From: Pontixanthobacter sp. CEM42
GTDB taxonomy: Bacteria; Pseudomonadota; Alphaproteobacteria; Sphingomonadales; Sphingomonadaceae
Assembly (NCBI RefSeq): GCF_017812015.1
Contig: NZ_JADQTN010000001.1
Location: 1,466,501-1,530,500, forward strand
DNA: 64,000 nucleotides
Reading direction: 5' to 3'
The notes under the pieces were generated by a model that did not search any database, was not told where the DNA came from, and was given only the letters and a program-made list of their open reading frames with translations. Positions 34,164-43,182 of this stretch are shown here, piece after piece; positions within the stretch are counted from its first letter, which is position 1, and the number at the start of each line of letters is the position of its first letter. The position numbers were made by a program, and so were the translations under genes.

Positions 34164-35048
34164 ATGCCAACTCGCCGCTTGCCGCCTCTTCGCGCACTCG
34201 AAGCCTTCATGCGCACCGTGCGCCTGGGTTCTGCCCGGGCTGCATCCGATGAGCTTGGCTTAAGCCCTTCCGCGTTGTCCCGCCGGATCGCAAATTTGGA
34301 AGAATTTACCGGCAAGAAACTGTTCACCCGCGCCAAACAGGCAATGCAACTGACCGATGAAGGTCAGGCATTTCATGACGCTATTGCCGACCCGCTTGAC
34401 GCATTGGCGATGGCGATTGAGAACCAGTCTGAGAATCTGTCGCTGCTGCGACTGCGCCTCGGTGTGCTTCCTCTATTCGGCAGCCAGCGGCTGTTCCCGC
34501 ACCTGGGTGAACTGCGCAAACGGCATCCCCTGCTCCACATCGATATCGATACAGGTCCACACCTTGATGATCGCGTGGGCGACACGCTGGACGCCGCGAT
34601 TATCCTCTCGCGCGGCCCCGATACGGCGCTGCATGCCGTCCGGCTTGATCACAATATGGTCCACGCAATTTGCAGCACGGAGATTGCAAAAGCGCTCGGT
34701 CCCTCACCAGATATCGAGAAGCTCGCGAAGCAAACCTTCCTGATTCACAACGAGCTTCCCGCAAGCTTTGAAGCATGGAAACAAGCGCTAGGCCTCGACG
34801 CAATGGAGCCTGCTGCGATCGACCATTACGATTCCGGCCAGTTGATGCTCGAGGCCGCTGCGCAGGGCCTCGGCATTGCGATTATGCATGATGACCATAT
34901 GAAACGCGCCGCCGACAATAGGCTCGCACATCTGTTCGATGTCGAGGTCGAAAGCCCGTACAGCTATTGGTTTATCTGCAAGCCGACCGCATTGGAATCG
35001 CGCCCGGTCCGGCTGTTCCATGATTGGCTGGTACGAACGGGGCTCTAG
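34164..35048 (+). CDS. LysR-family transcriptional regulator (GcvA-like)
   Basis: The N-terminal winged helix is of the GcvA type (LPPLRALEAFMRTVRLGSARAASDELGLSPSALSRRI, seen in parts), and the effector domain is divergent. The 294 residues are normal length. It is convergent with a lipoprotein lipase gene (4 bp overlap at 35045-35048) and has no divergent partner, so its target cannot be named from context. Its ATG is preceded by AAAGG. Confidence 0.92.
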   Translation: MPTRRLPPLRALEAFMRTVRLGSARAASDELGLSPSALSRRIANLEEFTGKKLFTRAKQAMQLTDEGQAFHDAIADPLDALAMAIENQSENLSLLRLRLGVLPLFGSQRLFPHLGELRKRHPLLHIDIDTGPHLDDRVGDTLDAAIILSRGPDTALHAVRLDHNMVHAICSTEIAKALGPSPDIEKLAKQTFLIHNELPASFEAWKQALGLDAMEPAAIDHYDSGQLMLEAAAQGLGIAIMHDDHMKRAADNRLAHLFDVEVESPYSYWFICKPTALESRPVRLFHDWLVRTGL

Positions 35049-35965
35049 TCCGAACCTTCGTTTTCTTCGATGCGGACCGCGTGCGCACATAGCGGTTGCC
35101 GCGCTGCCATGGGTCCCGGATGCACCTTGTCGACATCACCGCACTCAACTTCCGGCTTCTTGATGTCGTTTGGCTCGAGCGCAGCATGTGCTGCCGGATC
35201 GCCATAGGCAGCAATCCATGTCAGACAGTCACCCAGCTTACGGATGCTGTGCTTCGCGCCGGCGCTGGCTGACGGGTTGCAATTGATGACCAGTACATCG
35301 GCAGCAGGTGATGCTTTGTAACGGCGCAGAATGCGCAGGAACTCACCCCGTTCGGATACAGCCAGCCGGTCCATATCATTGACCATCGGATCACCGCTGA
35401 AGAATGGCGAAGTATTGAAAACGTAAGCCCGGACCTGCGGGTTCTCGATGGATATCTGTGTGGCTAGCGCGCCTCCTAGCGAATGACCGGTGACTTCGAT
35501 CGGCACCGTCGGCAGCAATTCAGCATCAAGTTGCGCCCGCTCGGCGTCGTAAACCATGCGCGCACCGTTGCGCTGGCCATCGCCCAATGATCCGGAGAAG
35601 ATGTCCGATGTGGAACCGGCTTCAGTGCCGCGAAACGCCAGTACTCTGGCAATCAGCTTACCGCGCTCGCCGCCGCGTACCTCATACTTGTCGAATACCG
35701 AGTAAGCGAGGCCGCTATCGTCATTATCGGCTGCTTTACGCTCCACAAAGGAGGTTGGCAGGCGCGTGTAGGTGTCTTCGTCCTTGTAAGCATTGGAGCT
35801 AAGCATCGCATAGGCATAGCTCTCTACCGCAGCCTCGCGCACAAAATCGCACCAGCCGCCCGGTTCGCTCCGGCACGGACTGCGCGATTGCGTCAGGTCC
35901 GGAAGGGGTGTGATGCAGCCGGTAAGCGCCAGAGCACCTACAAGCACCGCGAAGTTGCGGATCAT
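35045..35965 (-). CDS. Class 3 lipase-family lipoprotein
   Basis: A lipoprotein signal, FAVLVGALALTGC, with Cys at residue 17, precedes an alpha/beta-hydrolase region. VLAFRGTEAGS is the oxyanion strand, and VTGHSLGGALATQISIENP carries the nucleophilic Ser in GHSLGG. This is the lipase 3 (fungal-type) family. His is presumably in the C-terminal 60 residues (KVHPGPMAARQP). The start at 35965 is chosen because it gives the signal peptide. Confidence 0.85.
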   Translation of the reverse strand: MIRNFAVLVGALALTGCITPLPDLTQSRSPCRSEPGGWCDFVREAAVESYAYAMLSSNAYKDEDTYTRLPTSFVERKAADNDDSGLAYSVFDKYEVRGGERGKLIARVLAFRGTEAGSTSDIFSGSLGDGQRNGARMVYDAERAQLDAELLPTVPIEVTGHSLGGALATQISIENPQVRAYVFNTSPFFSGDPMVNDMDRLAVSERGEFLRILRRYKASPAADVLVINCNPSASAGAKHSIRKLGDCLTWIAAYGDPAAHAALEPNDIKKPEVECGDVDKVHPGPMAARQPLCAHAVRIEENEGSD

Positions 35966-35990
35966 CACACCCCGTCCTGTATTCGTCAGC

Positions 35991-36443
35991 TTAGGAAACC
36001 GTCGCTTTGACGATTGTACCCGGTGTCGCTGGTGGTTCACCCTTTGGCAGAGCGTGGACATGTTCCATGCCGCTCTCGACCTGACCCCAGACGGTGTATT
36101 GGCCGTCGAGGAAGTGCGCATCGGCAAGGCAGATGAAGAACTGGCTGTTTGCGCTGTCCGGCACTTGTGTGCGGGCCATCGAGCATGTGCCTTCGCTGTG
36201 CGGCTCCGAGTTGAACTCGGCTTTCAGATCGGGCTTGTCGCTGCCGCTCATGCCGGTGCCGGTCGGATCGCCGCCTTGCGCCATGAAACCGTCGATCACG
36301 CGGTGGAACACAACGCCGTCATAGAAGCCTTCGCCAGCCAGCTCGGTGATCCGTTCAACGTGCCCCGGCGCAAGATCGGGACGTAATTTGATGACAACAT
36401 CACCGCCAGAATCGAGCGACAGAGTGAGTTTTTGATCGGCCAT
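35991..36443 (-). CDS. Cyclophilin-type peptidyl-prolyl cis-trans isomerase
   Basis: The 150-residue protein has the cyclophilin core: FYDGVVFHRVIDGFMAQGGDP with the active-site Arg, GTCSMARTQVPDSANSQFFICL and LDGQYTVWGQVESGME, the last with Trp in the cyclosporin-contact position. No signal peptide, so it is cytosolic. It isomerises proline bonds during folding. It lies 25 bp upstream of the lipase gene on the same strand and is divergent from mgtE. Confidence 0.94.
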   Translation of the reverse strand: MADQKLTLSLDSGGDVVIKLRPDLAPGHVERITELAGEGFYDGVVFHRVIDGFMAQGGDPTGTGMSGSDKPDLKAEFNSEPHSEGTCSMARTQVPDSANSQFFICLADAHFLDGQYTVWGQVESGMEHVHALPKGEPPATPGTIVKATVS

Positions 36444-36581
36444 ATTCAGTAATCTCCTTTGATTTGGCACCCGATATAAGGATTGGCACGCCAATGTCAC
36501 CCGCGAGCGCTGCACGGCCCCAAAAGATTGTCGTGCGGTTTGTCATCTTGCTTTTCAGACTGACACCCTTAGACGGACCCC

Positions 36582-38030
36582 ATGGCGCAGGGTGATCATC
36601 AGGACGACGAACTGATGCTGGCGGACAAACCGGCAGAGGAAGAAGTGCGCCCCGATGACCGGATTGATGACGAACGGCTCGACGAAGAGAACACGCTGAA
36701 AGCCAACTATGTCCGGTCCGTGCGCGATGCACTGGAGGATGGCGACAAGACACAGGTCTATGACCTGGTCGAGCCGCTGCACCCTGCCGACATCGCCGAC
36801 TTGGTCGAGCTGTGCGATGCCGATGAGCGGGTAGAGCTTGCCGCCGCAATCACCGATTTGATGTCGAGCGATGTGATCGCCGAGCTCAACGATTACGTCC
36901 GTGAGGACATGATGGAGGCGCTGCCCGCAGAGGCGGTTGCATCCATTGCCGAACAGCTGGAGACCGATGACGCGGTCCAGATGATCGAGGATCTCGACGT
37001 CGCCGACCAGCAGGCTGTTCTTGCTGAACTGGACGAAGACGACCGCGCCGCGATTGAAAGCGCGCTGGCCTATCCAGAAGAAACCGCTGGCCGTCTGATG
37101 AGCCGCGAAGTTGTCGCGGTGCCCGAGCACATGACCGTCGGCAGTTTGATCGACTTTCTTCGCGAGAACGTCGATCTGGCAAATGATTTCTACGAGATTT
37201 TCGTGGTTGATCACAAGCATCACCCGGTCGGGACCTGCCAGCTCAGCTGGGTCCTGCGAACCCCGCGCCACATCGCGTTGGCCGACGTGATGAAGCGCGA
37301 TCAAACGCTGATTCCTGATATGATCGATCAGGAAGAAGTCGCGCTGATGTTCCAGAAATATGCGCTGATCTCGGCTGCAGTCGTCGACGAAAGTGGCAGG
37401 CTCGTCGGCCAGATGACGGTGGATGACGTGGTCCACATCATCTCCGAAGAGGCCAGCGAAGATGCGCTGCTTATGTCGGGTGCAGGCGAAGGCGACATCA
37501 ACGAACCGATCCGCGAGGCCTATGGCGCACGCGTCCGCTGGCTGATTGCCAATCTGGGTACCGCTCTGCTTGCCAGTGCGATCATCTGGTATTTCGGCGC
37601 GGCTATCGAGAAGCTCGTGGCGCTGGCGGTGCTGATGCCGATCGTGGCGAGCATTGGCGGTAATGCCGGTACGCAGACAATGGCGGTATCGATCCGCGCG
37701 ATTGCGATGAACCAACTGACCGAAGCCAATACCGGGCGCATTTTGTGGCGCGAAATGCGCGTGGCCCTGCTCAATGGCCTTACCATAGCGGTGCTGATCG
37801 GCATTGCGACCGCGCTGATTTTCACGCCGATGCTCGGCGCGGTGATCGCGCTGGCGATGGTCATCAACATTATCGTCGCCGGTTTTGCGGGGGTGATGGT
37901 GCCGGTGATTTTCGAGCGGCTTGATCAGGATCCGGCTGTCGCAAGCTCGGTTTTTGTGACGATGATCACCGACTCGATGGGCTTTTTCGCCTTTCTCGGG
38001 CTGGCTGTCGCGGCAGGGCTGGCGGGCTGA
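36582..38030 (+). CDS. mgtE: Magnesium transporter MgtE
   Basis: The 482-residue protein follows the MgtE layout: an acidic N-terminal superhelical domain (LHPADIADLVELCDADERVEL), two CBS domains (about residues 160-310), the plug helix and five membrane helices. PIVASIGGNAGTQTMAVSIRAIA, seen in parts, holds the pore-lining residues, and MVINIIVAGFAGVMVPVI with ITDSMGFFAFLGLA ends the channel. MgtE is a Mg2+ channel gated by intracellular Mg2+ through its N-terminal and CBS domains. The corC and mgtE products may both serve magnesium balance. Confidence 0.96.
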   Translation: MAQGDHQDDELMLADKPAEEEVRPDDRIDDERLDEENTLKANYVRSVRDALEDGDKTQVYDLVEPLHPADIADLVELCDADERVELAAAITDLMSSDVIAELNDYVREDMMEALPAEAVASIAEQLETDDAVQMIEDLDVADQQAVLAELDEDDRAAIESALAYPEETAGRLMSREVVAVPEHMTVGSLIDFLRENVDLANDFYEIFVVDHKHHPVGTCQLSWVLRTPRHIALADVMKRDQTLIPDMIDQEEVALMFQKYALISAAVVDESGRLVGQMTVDDVVHIISEEASEDALLMSGAGEGDINEPIREAYGARVRWLIANLGTALLASAIIWYFGAAIEKLVALAVLMPIVASIGGNAGTQTMAVSIRAIAMNQLTEANTGRILWREMRVALLNGLTIAVLIGIATALIFTPMLGAVIALAMVINIIVAGFAGVMVPVIFERLDQDPAVASSVFVTMITDSMGFFAFLGLAVAAGLAG

Positions 38031-38258
38031 AACCCTGCACGATGGAACACATGGAACAGGGTCCAAGGCAGAAGTTCTTTGGGCCGCAATCCATGACAAT
38101 CCAGTTCGAAACTGAAGAGGTTTGTACGGAGACATTCGACCTGTCTGAACCAACTCTGTGGCTGTAGGACAGCAACTTTCCCCGTCCTCGCTCCGACCAC
38201 TGGGTAAGCGATGACGAAGAGTAGTTGAGTGCGCGGCCAAAATCTCTACATCCATCCC

Positions 38259-38651
38259 ATGCCTCTCAATATGACCAAGATCGCGTTTGGTGCGAAAAGC
38301 TGGGAAGACCTCGCGGGATGGTACGTTGATCGCGAAGAGATCAGGCTCACCACCCGTTATCAACCCAAACGGCATGAGGAGATGGTTGGCGGATCGCTCT
38401 ATTGGATTCTCAATCACGCATTGGTCGCGCGATCAGAAATTCTCGGGTTTGAACAGACGCCCGAAGGCCGCTGGTGGATACATCTGGAACCAAAGCTCGT
38501 CCGCGTTCACCCGCAACCCAAACGCGCGCATCAAGGCTGGCGCTATCTCAAAGAAGAAGACGCCCCAGCAGACGTGGCAGATGGTGACGAGATCGGCGAT
38601 GCGATGCCTGGCAAAATGATGGGCAAGTTACAGAGGCTGGGGCTGATTTAG
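38259..38651 (+). CDS. DUF1489 family protein
   Basis: This 130-residue soluble protein has the DUF1489 pattern: LNMTKIAFGAKSWEDL, TRYQPKRHEEMVGGSLYWILNHALVARSEI (seen in parts) and a conserved WWIHLEPKLVRVHPQPKRAHQGWRYL region. It is restricted to alphaproteobacteria and has no known function. The ATG at 38259 is preferred because the family begins with PLNMTKI. The 228 bp before it hold no gene; a short ACCCTG/CAGGGT inverted repeat after mgtE is the only structure seen. Confidence 0.85.
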   Translation: MPLNMTKIAFGAKSWEDLAGWYVDREEIRLTTRYQPKRHEEMVGGSLYWILNHALVARSEILGFEQTPEGRWWIHLEPKLVRVHPQPKRAHQGWRYLKEEDAPADVADGDEIGDAMPGKMMGKLQRLGLI

Positions 38652-38677
38652 GCTGGGTGCTGCGCAGTGCTGCGTGG

Positions 38678-38723
38678 TTGACAAACCACCGACTCAGCCA
38701 TATGTCACCAAATAGTGACATAT
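38678..38723 (+). promoter_or_regulatory. Promoter with operator overlapping a GTG start (leaderless candidate)
   Basis: A consensus -35 TTGACA (38678-38683) is 17 bp from TATGTC (38701-38706). The perfect inverted repeat ATATGTCAC (38700-38708) - CAAATA - GTGACATAT (38715-38723) covers the -10 and the GTG start of the ArsR gene. Transcription would start about at the GTG, so the mRNA would be leaderless and the repressor would bind both promoter and start. Confidence 0.6.
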
Positions 38724-39047
38724 CAATTTTCTCATGACGACCTGATCTGGAAAGCGCTCGGCGACGCCCGGCGACGCTTGATTATCGAAGTACTCGCGAC
38801 CGGCCCCAAACAGACTGGCGATCTGGTCCAGCTGTTCCCTGACATTGGACGTACAGGTGTTCTCAAACATATCGATGTTCTTACTGAGGGAGGCATCATC
38901 CATGTCCGCCGTGAGGGCAGAACACGTTGGAATCACCTCGACCCAGAACCCATTAGATCGGTCTGCAACAGTTGGGTGGCCAAGCATATTGATGGAATCA
39001 AATCCTCCGCAACCAAACTGAAGCTGATCGCTGAAAAGGAACAATGA
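38715..39047 (+). CDS. ArsR-family winged-helix regulator
   Basis: The 110-residue protein begins at GTG 38715, since no ATG is available ahead of the HTH. It has LIWKALGDARRRLIIEVLA, GDLVQLFPDIGRTGVLKHIDVL as recognition helix, and the wing RREGRTRWNHLDPEPI. No metal-binding cysteine motif is visible, so it belongs to the non-metal group. These are often paired with SRPBCC (AHSA1-like) proteins, as here, where the next gene overlaps by 4 nt. Confidence 0.92.
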   Translation: MTYQFSHDDLIWKALGDARRRLIIEVLATGPKQTGDLVQLFPDIGRTGVLKHIDVLTEGGIIHVRREGRTRWNHLDPEPIRSVCNSWVAKHIDGIKSSATKLKLIAEKEQ

Positions 39048-39505
39048 ACATGAGTGAACCGACCGACGCAAAGATTGTAAAATATCAATTCGAAGTACCG
39101 ATCAAACGAAGTCCGGCAGACATATGGGACCTTATGATCAACCACATTGATGCATGGTGGATGGAGGACTTCCGTGCGTTGGGAGAAGGCTCAACAGTAA
39201 CTCTTGGGGCAGAAGCAGGCGGCCAATTGGTCGAAACCGGGTCAGATGGCAGCGTTTTGGAGTGGTATCGCGTGCAGATGATTACGCCTGGAAAATCGTT
39301 GTATCTCGTCGGCTATCTGGCACCTGATTGGGGTGGACCGACGACATCTATGCTCAAGCTTGCTGTTGAGGAACGTGATGATGGCGGAGTGCTCTCGGTT
39401 TCAGACGCGTTGCATGGCAACGTGACGGAAAGTTCCGCCGGTGCCGCAGAAGGTGGTTGGAAGATGCTGTTCAACGATGGGCTGAAAGGACTCGCGGAGA
39501 AATAA
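39044..39505 (+). CDS. SRPBCC / AHSA1-like domain protein
   Basis: The 153-residue protein resembles the activator-of-Hsp90-homologue-1-like START fold. EVPIKRSPADIWDLMINHIDAWW is the first strand and helix. A long beta-sheet ends with VSDALHGNVTESSAGAAEGGWKMLFNDGLKGLAEK (seen in parts), a C-terminal helix lining the cavity. It probably binds a hydrophobic ligand. It is translationally coupled to the ArsR gene (ATGA). Confidence 0.85.
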   Translation: MNMSEPTDAKIVKYQFEVPIKRSPADIWDLMINHIDAWWMEDFRALGEGSTVTLGAEAGGQLVETGSDGSVLEWYRVQMITPGKSLYLVGYLAPDWGGPTTSMLKLAVEERDDGGVLSVSDALHGNVTESSAGAAEGGWKMLFNDGLKGLAEK

Positions 39506-39574
39506 TGACGTCCTCACTGCTCCGGTCTCCAAGCCAAATTTGAGTATGCCACTCCTGATACTGGACCACTGCTA

Positions 39575-40075
39575 ATGGAAATAGAAACTGAGCGATTACG
39601 TTTGCGCTTTTTGCGCCAAGACGATTTCGACATTTATGCAGATTACTATGCCGACCCGCGCACTGCGCGTTTCGTGGGAGGGCAGATGTCCCGCGACAAA
39701 GCATGGCGCCATATGGCTGCGATCGTGGGCCACTGGTCCCTCAAAGGGTTCGGGCAATGGGCCGTCGAAGAAAAAGCCACAGGCAGGATGATCGGCTGCA
39801 TTGGGCTATGGGAGCCAGAGGGCTGGCCCGAGTTGGAAGTCGGATATTGGCTTGTCGATGCTGCACATGGAAAGGGCTACGCAACAGAGGCGACAATAGC
39901 GGCGCGAAATTACGCCTACGAGAACCTCGGTGCAAAAACGCTGGTGAGCTATATCGACCCATCGAACGAGCCATCAATGCGCGTTGCCGAGCGAGCAGGC
40001 GCATGGCTAGATGACACAATCGAACTCCTCGATCTTGGCCCGCACCACGTTTATCGGCACCCGCAGCCCGGATGA
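39575..40075 (+). CDS. GNAT family N-acetyltransferase (RimJ/RimL-like)
   Basis: The 166-residue protein has the RimJ/RimL-type start METERLRLR-like (IETERLRLRFLRQDDFDIY), the acetyl-CoA region EVGYWLVDAAHGKGYATEAT, and NEPSMRVAERAGA as motif B. Substrate is unknown; amino acid, antibiotic or protein N-termini are possible. It lies 70 bp after the SRPBCC gene, perhaps in the same unit, and ends 36 bp before the convergent DsbA-like gene. Confidence 0.88.
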   Translation: MEIETERLRLRFLRQDDFDIYADYYADPRTARFVGGQMSRDKAWRHMAAIVGHWSLKGFGQWAVEEKATGRMIGCIGLWEPEGWPELEVGYWLVDAAHGKGYATEATIAARNYAYENLGAKTLVSYIDPSNEPSMRVAERAGAWLDDTIELLDLGPHHVYRHPQPG

Positions 40076-40110
40076 CAGTGCGTGATGAGTCGCAGGCCGA
40101 TTTTGCCCGC

Positions 40111-40809
40111 TCACGCCGGAAACTTCTCCGCCACGCGCCTTAGCGCATTCACATACACCTCCGGCGTCTGCGCGCCGGGAATCAGCATTTTGCCTTCGAC
40201 GATCATTGCCGGAACGCCGGTTATATTGAGATCATGCGCTTGCGCTTGTTCTGCGCGGACATGCTGCGCCATTTGCGGGTCGTCTAGGACTGCCGAAGCG
40301 GCCTGACGGTCCAGCCCTGCTTCCTCAACTACATCAAGCAACACATCGCGTTGGCCGATATTGCGGCGTTGATTGAAATGGGCCTCGAACAGAGCAAGCT
40401 TGAGCTGGTTTTGCTCGGTCGTACCGACAGCGGCAAGCGCCCAGCTCGACACTTTATGCGCGTCAAATGTGTTCCACATCATCGCCGGAGGTGCTTCACC
40501 GGCTCCCTTGTAATCAAGCGATACTCCCGCCTGCTTGGCAACTTCGCGCATCTGGTTTTGGACGCCCCTGGTTTCTTCAGCGGTGCGGCGATATTTGCGC
40601 GCGATATGTTCGGAGCGCTCCTCTCCCTCAACCGGCATATCAGGATTGAGTTCGAATGGACGCCAGCGAATTTCCGCTTCGATCTCGCCTTCCAATTCGG
40701 CGAGGCCCTTTTGCAGTTGTCCGTATCCGATGATGCACCACGGGCACATCACATCGGAGAATATATCGATGGTCATTTTGCGGGCGCCAGAGGAGGAGGA
40801 TTCGGCCAT
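40111..40809 (-). CDS. DsbA-family oxidoreductase (FrnE-like)
   Basis: The 232-residue protein has the thioredoxin fold with a CPWC active site in IDIFSDVMCPWCIIGYGQLQ and the cis-Pro loop ITGVPAMIVEGKML. The absence of a signal peptide and a long helical insertion place it with the FrnE/2-hydroxychromene isomerase-like group of cytosolic DsbA relatives. FrnE of Deinococcus shows oxidoreductase and chaperone activity under stress. Its ATG overlaps the nudC stop by one base. Confidence 0.9.
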   Translation of the reverse strand: MAESSSSGARKMTIDIFSDVMCPWCIIGYGQLQKGLAELEGEIEAEIRWRPFELNPDMPVEGEERSEHIARKYRRTAEETRGVQNQMREVAKQAGVSLDYKGAGEAPPAMMWNTFDAHKVSSWALAAVGTTEQNQLKLALFEAHFNQRRNIGQRDVLLDVVEEAGLDRQAASAVLDDPQMAQHVRAEQAQAHDLNITGVPAMIVEGKMLIPGAQTPEVYVNALRRVAEKFPA

Positions 40810-41690
40810 TACGCGCTTTTCTCGATCCACCATTTGAGCAAGTGAGAGGCTATCGCTTGCCTTGGCGGTGTATTCATCGGAGCGTCGGCATCGCCATTGA
40901 GTGCGGCGGCAACTTCTTCACGCGTGAACCAGCGCGCATCGGCCAGTTCGGTGGTGTCTAGCGTGATCTCGTTGTTTTCGGCCACCGCATGGCAGCCCAT
41001 CATCAATTGCGATGGAAACGGCCACGGCTGGCTAGCGATATAAGTCACGTCTTTCGCGACAATGCCCGATTCCTCGAGCACTTCGCGCGCGACGGCTTCT
41101 TCGATGCTCTCACCCGGTTCGACAAAACCCGCGAGCGCGGAATAGGCGCGTTCCGGCCAGCCTAGGCCGCGACCGAGCAGTAATTTGCCCTCATATTCGA
41201 CCAGCATAATGGTAACCGGATCGGTGCGCGGGAAATGCTCGGTTCCGCACACGGTGCAGCTGCGCTGCCAGCCACCCTTACCAATCTTGGTATCGCCGCC
41301 GCACGCCGCGCAGAAACGGTGCCGCGCATGCCAATCGACAAGGCTACGCGCGCCGCCATAGAGTGCCAGATCATCGGCGCTGAGCGTGGCCATTAGCGAC
41401 CATAATTGCGGGTTCGCCATCCGCGGGCTGGCATCACCCTGTGCCGGCACGGCAGCGAAGCAGGCCTTGCTCCCTCCATCTTGGGTGTCGAGACCAAGGA
41501 AAACCAGCTCCGCATCCTCGGCGGCATCGGCCAGAGTGCTCCATGCCAGCGCACCGGCATCGTCCATTTCCGGCATCAACCCGTTCAGCTTCAGCAAGCG
41601 GGCTTTCCAATTCATCAGCCCTGCAAGCGCATCTGCATCCGCACGGACATTATCCGCCCGATCGAGCCGCGATCCTGTAAATGCCAGCAT
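40809..41690 (-). CDS. nudC: NAD(H) pyrophosphatase NudC
   Basis: NudC hydrolyses NADH and removes NAD caps from RNA. The 293-residue protein has the zinc ribbon FCAACGGDTKIGKGGWQRSCTVCG (four Cys, about residues 121-145) and the Nudix box GFVEPGESIEEAVAREVLEESGI, with the SQPWPFPSQLMMG signature specific for NADH pyrophosphatases. It is coupled to the DsbA-like gene (TAATG). Together with HTH-NadE it makes two NAD-turnover genes in this window. Confidence 0.96.
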   Translation of the reverse strand: MLAFTGSRLDRADNVRADADALAGLMNWKARLLKLNGLMPEMDDAGALAWSTLADAAEDAELVFLGLDTQDGGSKACFAAVPAQGDASPRMANPQLWSLMATLSADDLALYGGARSLVDWHARHRFCAACGGDTKIGKGGWQRSCTVCGTEHFPRTDPVTIMLVEYEGKLLLGRGLGWPERAYSALAGFVEPGESIEEAVAREVLEESGIVAKDVTYIASQPWPFPSQLMMGCHAVAENNEITLDTTELADARWFTREEVAAALNGDADAPMNTPPRQAIASHLLKWWIEKSA

Positions 41691-41696
41691 CTAGCG

Positions 41697-43067
41697 TCAG
41701 CCGTCCACCAATTCGGCAGCCGCCTCAGTTGCGCCTCCGACCGCCGCATCTCCGGCCATCGCGGCTTGCATTGCCGCGAGATCCTTCAGCACCAATTTGG
41801 GGAAGTCTTGTTGGATCGTGTATTCGGTCGATGGCATATATTGCGTGAACATCGCGGCGCGAAGTCCGCTATCAATATCGGCGAACGCCGCCGTGCCTGC
41901 GGCCCCGCCCCAGCCAAATGCTGTGCCGGTTACACGGCCGCCCGCGCCAAATAGCTGGCCCTCAACCCACGATCCGGTCAAGTCGACAGTGTCAGGCAAC
42001 ATGTTGGTGGTACCCATGCGCACAGCGCGTTCGCTCATCACGCGAGTACCGTCAATTTCACCCAGACCGACGAGCATCCGTTGGAACTTGTCATAATCAT
42101 TCGGGCTACAGACTAGGCCAGCACCACCGAACGGGAAGGCTGGTTCGTCCAGATAGATTGACGCGGCGGCGGGATCGAGCGGCAGCAAAGTGCTGTTGAG
42201 AATACCATAATTGGTCGAGAAACGCCCGACTTCGCTTGCCGGAACCTGGAACCAGGTACTGTCCATACCGCAAGGTTTGAACAAGCGCTCGGACAAGAAC
42301 TGGTCGAACGGCATGCCCGATGCGACTTCGATAACCCGGCCCATAAGGTCGAGGCTGACCGAATAGCTCCACTTCGTGCCCGGCTGATAGACCAGTGGCA
42401 TTGTCGCCAGCTTGTCCGCGAAGGCGGCAAGACCTTTAATTGTCGTCTGATCGCTAACGCCAGGGATCTTCATCCGGCTGACCTGACCGGGGCTCAGTTC
42501 CGCCTCATTGTAAGCCTTCTGGATCGGACCTTTTTGCACGATATTGTAACCGAGGCCCGCCGTGTGCGTCAGCAAATGCCGGATGGTGATAGGACGTACC
42601 GCAGGCTCAAGATTATCCTCGGTGATCGCGCCGTCATATTCTTTCTGAACCTTCATATCGGCGAAGGCAGGCAGGATATCGGCAAGCGGCGTATCGAGTG
42701 TCAGCTTGCCATCTTCGATCAGCATCATCGTCGCGATACCGGTGATCGGTTTGGTCATTGAATAGATGCGGTACAGCGTGTCGCCGTCCGCGTCTGTCAT
42801 ACCACCCAGTTGCAACGTTCCGCGATTGATCAGTTCGTAGTCATTTTGACCCCAGCCGAGAGTCGCAACCATATTGGCGACTTTGCCCTCATCGACATAT
42901 TCATTGACTGCCGCAGTGACACTTTTCCATGCCGTACCGTCCATCTGCGCAAAGGCAGCACGCCCCATCGGCATTCCGGCCAGAGCCGCACTGGCACTCA
43001 GAAACGCAGTTCCGCGCAGCAGCGAGCGACGATTCAGGGGCATAGTATCGAATTCAGTGAACGCCAT
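41697..43067 (-). CDS. Tat-exported serine hydrolase (beta-lactamase class C-like)
   Basis: A twin-arginine signal (NRRSLLRGTAFLSASAALAG) directs it through the Tat system. The catalytic domain matches the beta-lactamase/esterase family EstB: RIYSMTKPITG carries the SxxK Ser and Lys. The second motif, usually YxN, reads YSV in KWSYSVSLDLMGR, so Asn is missing. FGWGGAAGT is the third motif. This fits carboxylesterases or D-aminopeptidases rather than a true beta-lactamase. The start could also be the ATG at 43046 closer to the RR motif. Confidence 0.88.
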   Translation of the reverse strand: MAFTEFDTMPLNRRSLLRGTAFLSASAALAGMPMGRAAFAQMDGTAWKSVTAAVNEYVDEGKVANMVATLGWGQNDYELINRGTLQLGGMTDADGDTLYRIYSMTKPITGIATMMLIEDGKLTLDTPLADILPAFADMKVQKEYDGAITEDNLEPAVRPITIRHLLTHTAGLGYNIVQKGPIQKAYNEAELSPGQVSRMKIPGVSDQTTIKGLAAFADKLATMPLVYQPGTKWSYSVSLDLMGRVIEVASGMPFDQFLSERLFKPCGMDSTWFQVPASEVGRFSTNYGILNSTLLPLDPAAASIYLDEPAFPFGGAGLVCSPNDYDKFQRMLVGLGEIDGTRVMSERAVRMGTTNMLPDTVDLTGSWVEGQLFGAGGRVTGTAFGWGGAAGTAAFADIDSGLRAAMFTQYMPSTEYTIQQDFPKLVLKDLAAMQAAMAGDAAVGGATEAAAELVDG

Positions 43068-43182
43068 AGGACAGGTCCTCTTTTGCAATTTTGTTTGCGC
43101 AGTCTTTGGGGGAAGGAAGGTGAACGGTCAATTACGGCTTTTGTAGCTTGAAACGACACGGTGTCATACCTATATAACACAC

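Noticed and set aside
38031-38258. A hidden gene in the gap between mgtE and the DUF1489 gene
   Set aside because: No frame with a start, ribosome binding site and sensible composition was found; the longest minus-strand frame there enters mgtE and looks like noise.
36555-38417. A 620-codon open frame on the minus strand opposite mgtE
   Set aside because: Its translation is rich in His, Arg and Gln without domain structure, whereas the plus strand encodes a complete MgtE with motifs in order. It is a third-position GC artefact.
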